From NCBI GenBank assembly GCA_016709025.1, contig JADJEQ010000015.1, forward strand, positions 131,966 to 195,965: a DNA stretch of 64,000 nt. The letters are read 5' to 3'. The stretch comes from Bacteroidales bacterium. Lineage in GTDB: Bacteria > Bacteroidota > Bacteroidia > Bacteroidales > Lentimicrobiaceae. This document shows positions 1 to 8,372 of the stretch, piece by piece. Numbering within the stretch: position 1 is the stretch's first letter; the number at the start of each line of letters is the position of its first letter. Made by a program: the position numbers and the translations under genes. The notes beneath the pieces are model-generated. The model saw nothing but the letters and a program-made list of their open reading frames with translations, ran no database searches and had not been told where the DNA came from.

Positions 1-66
1 GATTGTTGCTTATTCATTGTATATGGCAGTTTCCCTGAAACTGATCTCTGAAGAGGCATTCAATGG

Positions 67-990
67 TCAGGTAATCTGTTCTGGTTTAACGGGCGATACC
101 CTCGTGCGGTAAACCCAGATCATGATTACAAGACAGGCAACCACCGATGACCCTATCCACAATCCCGATCCTGAGGTGCCCAGCTCTTCTGCAGCGACAC
201 TGGAAATCCCTCTGTTGTAAAGAAAGGAGGCGACCACTATGCTGGCATTGTTGATGAAATGCGCGGTAATCGGCACCCAGACAGAACCTGACCAAACGAA
301 AAGGTATCCGAAAGCTAATCCGAGCATAAACCTGGGCAGAAATCCGAAAAACTGTAAGTGCAGTGCACTAAAAACGAAGGCAGAAATAATCACAGGTAAA
401 TGAAAGCCACGGAATACTTTTCTGAATACGCCGATCAGGGCTGATCTGAAGAGTAATTCTTCGCCCATGGCCGTGAGTAATCCGATCATTACCAGGTTGA
501 CAGCCAGGGTTGAAACACCGGGCGCATTCATTATTCTTTCGGTAAGCCTGGCTGCCCTCACTTCCGAACTTCGGATCCATTCCTCAATGCCGGATAGTTG
601 AGCCGGAAGCCTGAGCATTTCATTCCATTCGGTGAGGACACCTGTGAATGGTCCGGCAACCATGATCAGTAAAATGGATGCTAGCAGATGAATGTTTTTA
701 GGTCTGGTAAAACCCAAAAAGCCATATGGGGATTGCTCGCTTAACCATGCAAACAAGAAGGGAGGAAGCAGGAAGAAACCCAGCTGGTTAAACATTTGCG
801 TGAAACGCATAAATACGAGATTCATTGAATCCGGGTCACCGGAGGAGGAAAAAACATCGCGACCCCAGAAAAGTAAAGAGAAAAGATAGGTGAGTGAAAG
901 CGAAAGAATTCCGCTTAAAAGTACAACAAGGACCAACAGTAGGAACCGGGACCCGGATGAAAGATCCCGGAAAATAGGCTGCAGGCGCAT
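67..990 (-). CDS. CPBP-family intramembrane metalloprotease
   Basis: Polytopic membrane protein of about 307 residues belonging to the CPBP (CAAX protease/bacteriocin-processing, Abi) family, which cleaves substrates within the membrane. Numbered from the chosen Met, the catalytic Glu-Glu-x-x-x-Arg motif (GEELLFR) is at residues 176-182, a conserved His lies in SALHLQ near 211, and the His/Asn pair of HFINN is at 244-248. Several hydrophobic helices surround these motifs. I chose the ATG at 990 rather than the first one at 1053 because the latter would leave only two bases to the divergent dusB; the shorter form leaves a 65-base divergent promoter region. The substrate cannot be predicted. 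The frame is intact. Confidence 0.88.
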   Translation of the reverse strand: MRLQPIFRDLSSGSRFLLLVLVVLLSGILSLSLTYLFSLLFWGRDVFSSSGDPDSMNLVFMRFTQMFNQLGFFLLPPFLFAWLSEQSPYGFLGFTRPKNIHLLASILLIMVAGPFTGVLTEWNEMLRLPAQLSGIEEWIRSSEVRAARLTERIMNAPGVSTLAVNLVMIGLLTAMGEELLFRSALIGVFRKVFRGFHLPVIISAFVFSALHLQFFGFLPRFMLGLAFGYLFVWSGSVWVPITAHFINNASIVVASFLYNRGISSVAAEELGTSGSGLWIGSSVVACLVIMIWVYRTRVSPVKPEQIT

Positions 991-1055
991 GGCAGGATAA
1001 AAATTCGTTATTTTGCGTGAAATATTCAGGAATCCAACACGTAAAAGTAGCATAA

Positions 1056-2033
1056 ATGAAGATAGGAACGGTTGAAGTCGGCGATTTTCCCATTATGCTC
1101 GCGCCCATGGAGGATATTTCGGATCCGCCTTTCAGGCAAATCTGCCGGAAGCTGGGGGCCGACGTTGTTTTTACCGAGTTTATTGCATCTGAAGGTCTTA
1201 TAAGGGATGCAGCCAAAAGCATGCAGAAACTTGAATTCCTGGAAGAAGAGCGGCCAATCGGCATTCAGATTTTCGGGCATAATGTGGATTCTATGGTTTT
1301 GGCAGCCAGTGTGGCGGAGGAAGCCAATCCTGATTTCATTGACCTCAATTTCGGATGCCCTGTTAGAAAAGTAGTCAACAAGGGTGGGGGTGCAGCGCTT
1401 TTGCAGGATATTCCGCTGTTGCTCAAAATTACGGAGGCCGTGGTAAAGACTGTTCGGAAGCCGGTTACTGTAAAAACACGCCTGGGCTGGGATGAGCCAT
1501 CAAAGGTAATCGTGCAGCTGGCCCTTCAGCTCCAGGATGTCGGAATCAGCGCCCTTACCATTCACGGCCGCACCCGTGCCCAGTTATACAGCGGCAAGGC
1601 AGACTGGACCCTGATAGGAGAGGTCAAAGCCAACCCGCAGATCAGCATTCCGATCATCGGCAATGGCGACGTGATTGATGGACCCTCGGCAGCAGCCATG
1701 AAAGCACAAACCGGGGTTGATGGCATCATGATAGGCAGAGGAGCAACCGGTAACCCCTGGATTTTCAACCAGGTGAAGTACTATTTGAAAACAGGTGAAA
1801 TTTTACCCTTTCCGGGCCTTGCCGAGAAAGTTGAAGTTTGTAGAACTCACTTGCTGACTTCAGCGGCATGGAAGGGTGAGATCACCGCGCTGCTCGAAAT
1901 CAGGCGCCATTATGCTCACTATTTCAGCGGCATTCCTGATTTTAAGCCATACAGGATCATGCTTATGGCCGCAGCTACCATTGGGCAGGTGCTGGAAATT
2001 CTGAAGGAAATAGACATGAACTGCGAACATTAA
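1056..2033 (+). CDS. dusB: tRNA-dihydrouridine synthase B
   Basis: FMN-dependent TIM-barrel enzyme that reduces uridine to dihydrouridine in tRNA D-loops. At 325 residues it has the normal family length. The N-terminal motif LAPMEDISDPPFR binds FMN, the catalytic Cys101 sits in LNFGCPVRKV, and later come VKTRLGW, HGRTRAQ and GNGDV, followed by the phosphate-binding IGRGATGNPW typical of the DusB/Nifr3 class. The start ATG at 1056 gives the standard N-terminus. It is transcribed away from the CPBP protease gene. The sequence is complete, with no frameshift. Confidence 0.96.
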   Translation: MKIGTVEVGDFPIMLAPMEDISDPPFRQICRKLGADVVFTEFIASEGLIRDAAKSMQKLEFLEEERPIGIQIFGHNVDSMVLAASVAEEANPDFIDLNFGCPVRKVVNKGGGAALLQDIPLLLKITEAVVKTVRKPVTVKTRLGWDEPSKVIVQLALQLQDVGISALTIHGRTRAQLYSGKADWTLIGEVKANPQISIPIIGNGDVIDGPSAAAMKAQTGVDGIMIGRGATGNPWIFNQVKYYLKTGEILPFPGLAEKVEVCRTHLLTSAAWKGEITALLEIRRHYAHYFSGIPDFKPYRIMLMAAATIGQVLEILKEIDMNCEH

Positions 2034-2068
2034 TAAGTCCCGGCTGAACTCATGTGGTTTTCAGGATT

Positions 2069-2092
2069 GGGACAAAATGCCAAAAATGTCCC
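2069..2092. promoter_or_regulatory. Inverted repeat upstream of the response regulator gene
   Basis: GGGACA (2069-2074) and TGTCCC (2087-2092) form a perfect 6-base inverted repeat with a 12-base A-rich spacer, about 55 bases before the response regulator start. Just downstream, a TTTG (about 2095-2098) and a TAACTTAG about 22 bases further resemble a Bacteroidetes -33/-7 promoter. The repeat could be an operator or an autoregulatory site. This is inference from position and symmetry only. Confidence 0.35.
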
Positions 2093-2146
2093 GTTTTGTG
2101 TACGGTTGAAAAAAAGTTTGTAACTTAGATCGAAATTAGACACCCG

Positions 2147-3496
2147 ATGGCACAGGAACCGCTTAAGATATTTATAGTTGAAGACGATGTTATCTTCGCA
2201 AAGATTATGTCGCATCACCTTTCGCTCAATCCGGAATATGAAGTGGAGATTTTCGCAGACGGAAAAACACTGATCAAAAATCTGTATAAAAATCCAACCC
2301 TGATTTCACTGGATTATAACCTTCCTGATATGACAGGTTTGGAAGTGTTAAGACAGATCAGGGAGTTTAATCCCGATTTACCGGTGGTGATTGTGTCGGG
2401 ACAGCAGGATGTGGCGACCGCAATCGAACTTCTGAAAAAAGGGGCTTACGATTACATTCTCAAGGATCAGGATACCAAAGAACGGCTTTGGAACATTACC
2501 AAAAACATCCGTGAGAACATCAAGCTTCGTCAGAAAATAGCTGACCTTGAAGAGGAAATCGGGCGAAAATATGAGAAAAATAACCTGATTAAAGGGAATA
2601 GTCCAGCCATCAATAAGGTGTTTACGCTGATTGAAAAAGCATCCAGAACCAATATCACTGTTTCAATCTATGGTGATACAGGAACCGGCAAGGAGTTGGT
2701 TGCCAAATCAATACATCATGCATCTGGCAGAAATAGAAAGCCTTTCGTTGCGGTGAATGTAACAGCCATACCCAAGGAACTGATTGAAAGTGAAATGTTT
2801 GGACACGAAAAAGGCGCCTTTACCGGAGCGAATAACCGCCGCATAGGCCGGTTTGAAGAGGCCAATCAGGGGACAATTTTTCTGGATGAGATTGGCGATA
2901 TGGATCTCAATATGCAATCGAAGCTTTTACGGGTTCTGCAGGAAGAGGAGGTGACCCGTGTTGGTGGGAATGAAAGCGTAAAACTCGATGTACGGGTTAT
3001 TGTGGCTACCCACAAAAACCTGCAGGATCTTGTTCGAAAGGGCGAGTTCCGCGAAGACCTGTATTATCGCCTGCTGGGATTGCCGGTCCACCTGCCGCCC
3101 CTGAGGGAAAGAGGTAACGACATAGCCCTGCTGGCCAGGTTCTTTGTCGACGATTTTTGTCAGAAGAACAAAATGAAAAAGCTATCGATTTCCCCGAAAG
3201 CGATTGAAAAAATCCAGAAATACCCCTTTCCGGGAAACGTAAGGGAGCTCAAGGCAATTATGGAACTGGCTTCAGTTATGACCAATACTGAAACCATTGA
3301 GGAATCGGATATCACCTTCAGTACGGTGAGTGCTTCTGCCGATTTCCTTTATGAAGAAACTACCCTGGAAGAATACGACAAAAAGATCATCAACCATTTT
3401 ATGCAGAAATACAACAACAGGGTGCGGCTGGTTGCCCAGAAACTCAATATCGGGAAAACGACGATTTACCGGTTGATGAATGAGGGGAAACTATGA
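2147..3496 (+). CDS. Sigma-54-dependent response regulator (NtrC/AtoC family)
   Basis: Two-component transcription activator of 449 residues with the complete three-domain plan. The N-terminal receiver domain has the acidic pair near 12-14, phospho-acceptor Asp56 and conserved Lys106. The AAA+ sigma-54 interaction domain has Walker A GDTGTGKE at 176-183, the sigma-54 contacting loop GAFTGA at 223-228 and Walker B FLDEIGD. The C-terminal Fis-type helix-turn-helix (about 410-449) contains RLVAQKLNIGKTTIYRLM. It should remodel RNAP-sigma54 after phosphorylation. No histidine kinase is adjacent, so it is an orphan here and its signal is unknown. The frame is intact. Confidence 0.95.
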   Translation: MAQEPLKIFIVEDDVIFAKIMSHHLSLNPEYEVEIFADGKTLIKNLYKNPTLISLDYNLPDMTGLEVLRQIREFNPDLPVVIVSGQQDVATAIELLKKGAYDYILKDQDTKERLWNITKNIRENIKLRQKIADLEEEIGRKYEKNNLIKGNSPAINKVFTLIEKASRTNITVSIYGDTGTGKELVAKSIHHASGRNRKPFVAVNVTAIPKELIESEMFGHEKGAFTGANNRRIGRFEEANQGTIFLDEIGDMDLNMQSKLLRVLQEEEVTRVGGNESVKLDVRVIVATHKNLQDLVRKGEFREDLYYRLLGLPVHLPPLRERGNDIALLARFFVDDFCQKNKMKKLSISPKAIEKIQKYPFPGNVRELKAIMELASVMTNTETIEESDITFSTVSASADFLYEETTLEEYDKKIINHFMQKYNNRVRLVAQKLNIGKTTIYRLMNEGKL

Positions 3497-3721
3497 AAGA
3501 ATTTCCAATTTCAATTTCTAATTTCCAATAGATTGATTTTCAGAAGTCGGAGGTCAGAAGTAAGAGGTAGGAAGTAAGAAATTCGTATTTCTATGTCTTA
3601 TGTCTAATTTCCAAAGCAATCTGAAAACTAATGGTACAGAGCACAGACCATGGAGTATTGGGGAGCCGTCCCTCGTCCCTGTCACACTGAGCGGAGTCGA
3701 AGTGCGTCCCTCGTCCTTTCT
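3497..3721. repeat. Intergenic region with repeat-like sequence
   Basis: Gene-free 225 bases. It contains low-complexity stretches (repeated aatttccaat variants and ggaagtaag-like words) and, near 3682-3706, a CACTGAGCGGAGTCGAAGTG word. From memory, that word resembles a short GC-rich intergenic element found in many copies in bacterial genomes. It lies between the convergent 3' ends of the response regulator and HAD genes. The short ORFs here show no coding character. Confidence 0.35.
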
Positions 3722-4351
3722 TCAGAACAATTCACAGATATCAGTTCCGGGAAGCAGGTGCCAGGCATTGATACCGACGCTGCGGGCGGCTTCCACATGA
3801 ACCAGCGTATCGTCGATAAAAAGGGTTTCCTCAGGTTTTAGTCCACCATCATTCAGCACATACCTGAATATTTCAGGATCGGGTTTGGCCAGGCCGATCT
3901 GGTGAGAAAACCAGAGTTTTTCAAACAATTGGCCCATCCCATAACCGAACTCCACTTCGAACCGGCTTATGTAGCATTCATTGTGGATCTGGTTGGTGTT
4001 TGATAATATAAAGAGGCGGTGCGTCTTTGCGAGGATTCTGAGTTTTTCAACCCTGGTTGCCGGAAGGTCCAGTAAAAGGGCATTCCAGGCCTCATCAACC
4101 TGTTTGGAGGTGACACCCGCTACCAGCTTTTCCAGGACACTTTGCCTGAATTCGCCGGCCGAAATCATACCCTTTTCGAAATTAATCAGGATTTCATTGC
4201 TGCTCCTGCTTCCCCAGAAGTCAACTCCATCGAGGATTCCCAGCTTTACAAAGGCTTTTGCGCTAAGGTTTGGGTCGATGTTCAGCAATACCTGTCCCAG
4301 GTCGAAAATGATGTTTTTAATTCCCTGCAGATTGATTTTTTCTGGTTGCAT
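3722..4351 (-). CDS. HAD-superfamily hydrolase, subfamily IA (YihX-like)
   Basis: Soluble phosphatase-like protein of about 209 residues. HAD motif I is IFDLGQVLLNID, the DLGxV variant seen in YihX-type sugar-phosphate phosphatases. Motif II is LSNTNQIHN, motif III the Lys of GLAKPDPEIF, and motif IV LFIDDTLVHVEAA. Substrates of this subfamily are small phosphate esters; the exact one is not predictable. I chose ATG 4351 because the upstream extension to 4474 is hydrophobic, unlike the family N-terminus, and would run up to the tRNA gene. The frame is intact. Confidence 0.9.
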   Translation of the reverse strand: MQPEKINLQGIKNIIFDLGQVLLNIDPNLSAKAFVKLGILDGVDFWGSRSSNEILINFEKGMISAGEFRQSVLEKLVAGVTSKQVDEAWNALLLDLPATRVEKLRILAKTHRLFILSNTNQIHNECYISRFEVEFGYGMGQLFEKLWFSHQIGLAKPDPEIFRYVLNDGGLKPEETLFIDDTLVHVEAARSVGINAWHLLPGTDICELF

Positions 4352-4426
4352 AGTTTTCCTGAAAGTGATTACAGTTGCCAAAACTAAAAAAAATGAACCG
4401 GACTGCTGTAAAATTTTGATTATTTT

Positions 4427-4434
4427 GTACATTT
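4427..4434 (+). promoter_or_regulatory. Probable -7 element of the tRNA promoter
   Basis: TACATTTG matches the Bacteroidetes -7 consensus TAnnTTTG and lies 43 bases before the mature tRNA 5' end. The only nearby TTTG upstream (4414-4417) is too close for a canonical -33 box, so only the -7 element is convincing. Confidence 0.45.
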
Positions 4435-4476
4435 GCAATCCCTTAGTAAAACAGGGGATGTGGCAAACAGCCACAC

Positions 4477-4550
4477 GGGCCTATAGCTCAGTCGGTTAGA
4501 GCACCTGACTCATAATCAGGTGGTCCCTGGTTCAAGTCCAGGTGGGCCCA
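4477..4550 (+). tRNA. tRNA with anticodon CAT (Met or lysidine-type Ile2)
   Basis: A 74-nt cloverleaf. The acceptor GGGCCTA pairs with TGGGCCC (one G-U) and is followed by discriminator A at 4550. The D-arm is GCTC/GAGC, the anticodon stem CCTGA/TCAGG has loop CTCATAA (anticodon 4511-4513), and the T-arm is CCTGG/CCAGG with loop TTCAAGT. CCA is not encoded. Lack of the initiator features (C1-A72 mismatch, three G-C pairs in the anticodon stem) rules out initiator tRNA. Whether it is elongator Met or the TilS-modified Ile2 isoacceptor cannot be settled by eye. Confidence 0.93.
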
Positions 4551-4560
4551 CTTCAACGAC

Positions 4561-4600
4561 AAGGGTTTCAGAACATTTCGTTTTGAAACCCTTTTTATTT
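4561..4600 (+). terminator. Rho-independent terminator after the tRNA
   Basis: AAGGGTTTCA (4561-4570) pairs perfectly with TGAAACCCTT (4584-4593) across a 13-base loop, followed by TTTATTT. It starts 10 bases beyond the tRNA 3' end and should end its transcript. Confidence 0.85.
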
Positions 4601-4621
4601 GCACAACAATTTGCACAACAA
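4598..4621. repeat. Tandem 12-mer TTTGCACAACAA x2
   Basis: Two perfect, directly abutting copies of TTTGCACAACAA (4598-4609 and 4610-4621) lie immediately after the tRNA terminator. Short direct repeats next to a tRNA 3' end are often arm-type binding sites of tyrosine recombinases. Whether this is an att site of the island that follows is inference; a second copy was not found elsewhere in the window. Confidence 0.5.
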
Positions 4622-5042
4622 AATGATGAGTATCTATGATTAACTAGAGACATCATTAATGTAATGCCCCTTATTCCCCCATTTTTATGAAATTCCTTTT
4701 CGAAACAATTGTATTTTCAAAAAGCATCTACCTCTTTTCATTCCATTAATCTATAATTTCCTAATACCCATTCAAAGCATCTGCTGTATGTTCTTTGGTC
4801 ACCTAACCATAGATATCTGTATTTGATTCCTGATTCGGCTTTAGCGTATAGGTATTGGAAGGATTCAGGAGAAATAAGTCGTAAGTAATGTTCTTTTTAT
4901 TGGGCAGATCTGCACAGATTACGAAATTTCAGCCAGCTATTGGTGCATTTGGCTTCTTTCATTCACGTGAAGGTTAAGCCTGTATCAGTCTTGATGTGGC
5001 CAAATAGATGTATACTTCGATGTAGATATCCAGCATATTAAA
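4622..5042. other. Gene-poor stretch, possible protein remnant
   Basis: No convincing gene is present. On the minus strand 4738-4896 reads as a short open segment (containing LRLISPESFQYLYAKAES, and ending in GNYRLME before a stop) whose composition looks protein-like. The overlapping minus frame (with NPSNTYTLKPN) looks equally plausible, so I cannot tell which frame, if either, was coding. It may be the decayed end of a lost gene next to the tRNA. Confidence 0.3.
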
Positions 5043-5067
5043 GAGGCTGCCCTTTTGAGACAGCCTC
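5043..5067 (-). terminator. Terminator hairpin of the M23 peptidase gene
   Basis: GAGGCTG and CAGCCTC form a 7-base perfect stem. Read on the minus strand it follows the TAA of the peptidase gene (5094-5096) by about 26 bases and is followed by a short T-rich run, as expected for an intrinsic terminator. Confidence 0.65.
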
Positions 5068-5093
5068 ACTGATTATTAAAGAAGAGCACCCTA

Positions 5094-8000
5094 TTATTCT
5101 ACTATTAATTTTTTTGAATAATTTCTTCCATTATCAGTAATTACTTTAATTAGGTAAAAGTGAGGGCTGCAATTTTGAAAGGAATGTCAATTTGCATCTG
5201 ATAATTCTCAATCCTTTTGGTGCAAATAAGTGCCCCGTCAATTGAAAATATGGAAATAAATCCATTTTCTGAGATCCTTAAATAATCAATATCTGACCAG
5301 CATTCACAGGATTTGGAATTAATTTAATAGCATCTGAATTGCTAAAATCCATTAGATTTGTATTCATGCCAACACCATCAGATATTTTAATGTCAGTATC
5401 AGGATAATCAGACTTTTGTCCTGACAGGGTAATGAATGAGTAAACCATACTTATTGGTGATGAGCCATTGCTGCAGTGGACTTGACCTTAAAGTTGTAAG
5501 TTGTACCCGGGATTAATCCATTAAACTGAACTGGATTAAATGTGTAGTTCGAATAAACTGTATATGTTGACGCATAAGAAGGCTTTAGGTAATAGTCGAA
5601 CGTATTTGCGTTAGGAGCGGTAAAATTTAAGACAGCTGATGTTGATGTAATTGAAGTAGCAAAAATTGAATAAGGGGCTGGGCAAGACCCCCCACCTGAA
5701 CCGTTAAGGTAAAATGTGTGATTGCCGGTAGAAGTATTCTCATCATCAACCAACAAGTATATCACCTGGCCAGCAGACCAGTTCATATTGCCAAAAGTGC
5801 CGGGAGAATTGACGTCATCAATACATGACCAGCCTGTAGAACCACATGAGTTAGATTTCCAGAGGAAGTCAACATATCCACCTGAAGCAGTTGAAACTGT
5901 GAGGCTATATATTCCAGTTGTGGGAACTGAATATTGGTAGACTTGTTCCTTCCCGGGGCAGGTATAACCACACGCATTTGCATTGTTTGTATTCCAGGAG
6001 CCCCCTGAGCCACCGGTAAAGGTTTTAGCGTTCGATGATCCCAACCCAGCAATTGTAATTACATTCGAGCAAGGATCACCTGAACCCCCACCCGGACCGT
6101 TAAGGTAAAATGTGAGTACCGGTGGAAGTATTCTCATCATCAACCAACAAGTATATCACCTGGCCAGCAGACCAGTTCATATTGCCAAAAGTGCCGGGAG
6201 AATTGACGTCATCAATACATGACCAGCCTGTAGAACCATGAGTTAGATTTGCAGAGGAAGTCAGCATATCCACCTGAAGCAGTTGAAACTGTGAGGCTAT
6301 ATATTCCAGTTGTGGGAACTGAATATTGGTACACTTGTTCCTTCCCGGGGCAGGTATAACCACGCATTTGCATTGTTTGTATTCCAGGAGCCCCTGAGCC
6401 ACCGGTAAAGTTTTGGCGTTCGATGATCCCAACCCAGCAATTGTAATTACATTCGAGCAAGGATCACCTGAACCATTGGTTAAAGTTGTGAATGAGTAGA
6501 TGGCTGAGTAATTAGACCAACCATACGACAGACAATATGCTGCAAGCTTGTAGTTGTATGTCGTATTCGACTGTAAATTAGTAAGATATATGGGCAAACT
6601 AGTAACTTCATAATAATAATATGAAGAGTTGTAGCTAGGCTTATAACCAATCTTGTATTTTGTCGCACCACTCACGGGATTACAGTATATTATTGCGCTG
6701 GAAGAAGTGATATTTGAAGCATAAATACCTGTAGGAACCCCACAAGTGTTAGAACAGGGTCCAATCACATTTGATGAAGTGTATTGATATGCCTGTTTCG
6801 GAATACAATTGCACTCAGAAAAAGTTGCATATTGTTTCACCCCCCCTACTCGGTATTCAAAATGAATATGATCACCACCACCAGAAGGATTGGTACAGTT
6901 GGGGTTATTGCCAGGAACCTCTGTGTTACCGCCATCTCCCAGTGGGCATCCTTTAGAAACTTGTTGGGAAACTGTCACATAAACACTATTTAGATGTGCA
7001 TACAAACTTTGTGTTCCATCCGTATGCGTAAGAATTACATACTTCCCAAAACCACCTCCTGAACAATAGTTTTGGGCTGTTGTAATAGTTCCTGAAGCTA
7101 TAGCTAGGACATTGTCAGAAACAAAATTCGGGGAATCAAAATCAGTTGCTACATAACTATGTGGAGTATAGCCACTATAGGGTGATCCACAATAATAATT
7201 GGAAGATGACCCACCTGAAGGAGGCGGAGTACCTGTGCGACTAACGCAATAGGGCGTTCCATTTGTCCAGGGAAGGTTAAAATCTAATAGCTGCAAACTC
7301 TTTATTGAACCTTCTGATCGTTCTTGGCTATCAAAGGGAAGTATATTGTTCATCTGATCACCCTTTGTTGTCCATCCTACCGGAACAAATACTCCCGATT
7401 TTGCCTTATAAAGTTGTTTCTCTTTCTCAGTTTTCAAATCATAAAGAAACAGGAGGTCGCTTTTTCCTTCAACCTGATTTCTCATCAAATCTGAAGAACC
7501 GCTATATAAAAAACATGTTGCGATCAGGTGAGAAAATCGGTGTGCTCATATAGTTAGTAAAAAGATTGAGGTTATGAGCTTCTCCTGTTTTCAGATTGAA
7601 TGTATAGATGCCTTCGTGCTCTTCAGCCTCATCAAATTTGAAAGCTTCCATATAAACAATACTTTCATGATTACTCCATGAGACCGGCTTTAAAACCAAG
7701 CCTTGCAAAGGGCTGTTTTTCTCATTAGAAATGATGGTTTTCTCGGCAGTGTTGTGATCGAGGATAGCAAGATTATACCTATCACTGAATAAATCCCGTT
7801 CGAGATACAACCAATCAGAATTAAATGGTGATCTGATGCCTATCCAAAGCACCATTCCTTCTTCGATTTTCAGGTCTTCGGTTACCTGACTGACATGATA
7901 GATGCATTCGACCCCTTCAATTAGGGCACTTTTTTTTATCTTCCGCTCAACACCATAATTAATCGAATCACCTAGAACGTCAGAACTAAAAAATTCAGGT

Positions 8001-8155
8001 CCATCATAATACATGATGTCATAGTCGCTAATAGACTGAACACTCTGCTGGGCAGAAATGCTGGAGATTATTAATGTCGAGAAAAAGAATATGCTCATTA
8101 TCATTATTAAAGAAGAGCTATTCCTCTTTATTGAAAAGTAAAAAGTTGTTTTCAT
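5094..8155 (-). CDS. Secreted M23 peptidase, FnIII/PPC repeats, T9SS sorting domain
   Basis: Large exported protein. The first about 35 residues are a signal peptide (hydrophobic run ending in SISAQQ). A beta-rich N-terminal region of about 240 residues follows, then a LytM/M23 domain with the Zn ligands in HSYVATDFD and GGDHIHFEY and an intervening YAHLNSV, which implies peptidoglycan cleavage. Then come a fibronectin III domain, two near-identical PPC-like units, a second FnIII domain, and a C-terminal type A T9SS sorting domain (KLIPNPVNAGQ, then RISENGFISIFSIDGALI, ending in KKLIV). The frame is lost at about 7505 (a T run), several times in the second PPC copy, and in the last 230 bases. 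I read it as one gene because the domains follow in family order and a terminator follows the last stop. Confidence 0.82.
5701..6475 (-). repeat. Tandem 396-bp intragenic duplication (PPC units)
   Basis: The block starting at 5701 recurs at 6097 (period 396) and is nearly identical over its length. The copy at 6097-6475 is 8 bases shorter overall because of scattered one- to few-base losses, which break its frame. Both copies encode the same PPC-like unit of the M23 protein. Confidence 0.85.
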
Positions 8156-8372
8156 TTTCCTTAGTTTTTTAATTTATACTACCATGAACTTTCCGTTTTG
8201 GCCTGAATCGCCTACTTGAGGCGACTCAGGTTGTCGGCAACGGAATGCCTTGTTTAGTTGTGGCGTGTAGATTTTTCCGCATACTTGCCTGGCAGTTATA
8301 GCTTTGCCGGAGCTGTTATTGTTTAGGTTCTAGCGAACTACTATTGCTTTAACAATGTATATGTCAATCAGC
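8156..8372. other. Intergenic region with GC-rich hairpin, possible non-coding repeat
   Basis: No ORF of note. A 9-base hairpin (GAATCGCCT/AGGCGACTC, about 8206-8229, one wobble) is followed by a GC-richer tract containing TTGTCGGCAACGGAATGCC. This differs in composition from the AT-rich neighbours and resembles non-autonomous intergenic repeats of Bacteroidetes. It separates the 3' end of tyrS from the 5' end of the peptidase gene. Confidence 0.35.

Noticed and set aside
836..1280. Minus-strand ORFs of 142 and 84 codons over the start of dusB
   Set aside because: They overlap the dusB start and part of the CPBP gene, have no motif, and are antisense shadows of well-supported genes.
2147..3496. 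Histidine kinase partner for the response regulator
   Set aside because: No neighbouring gene has kinase motifs; the distant HATPase giant is sacsin-like, not a sensor kinase.
3981..4499. 172-codon plus-strand ORF
   Set aside because: It is antisense to the HAD phosphatase and runs into the tRNA; its composition mirrors the minus-strand gene.
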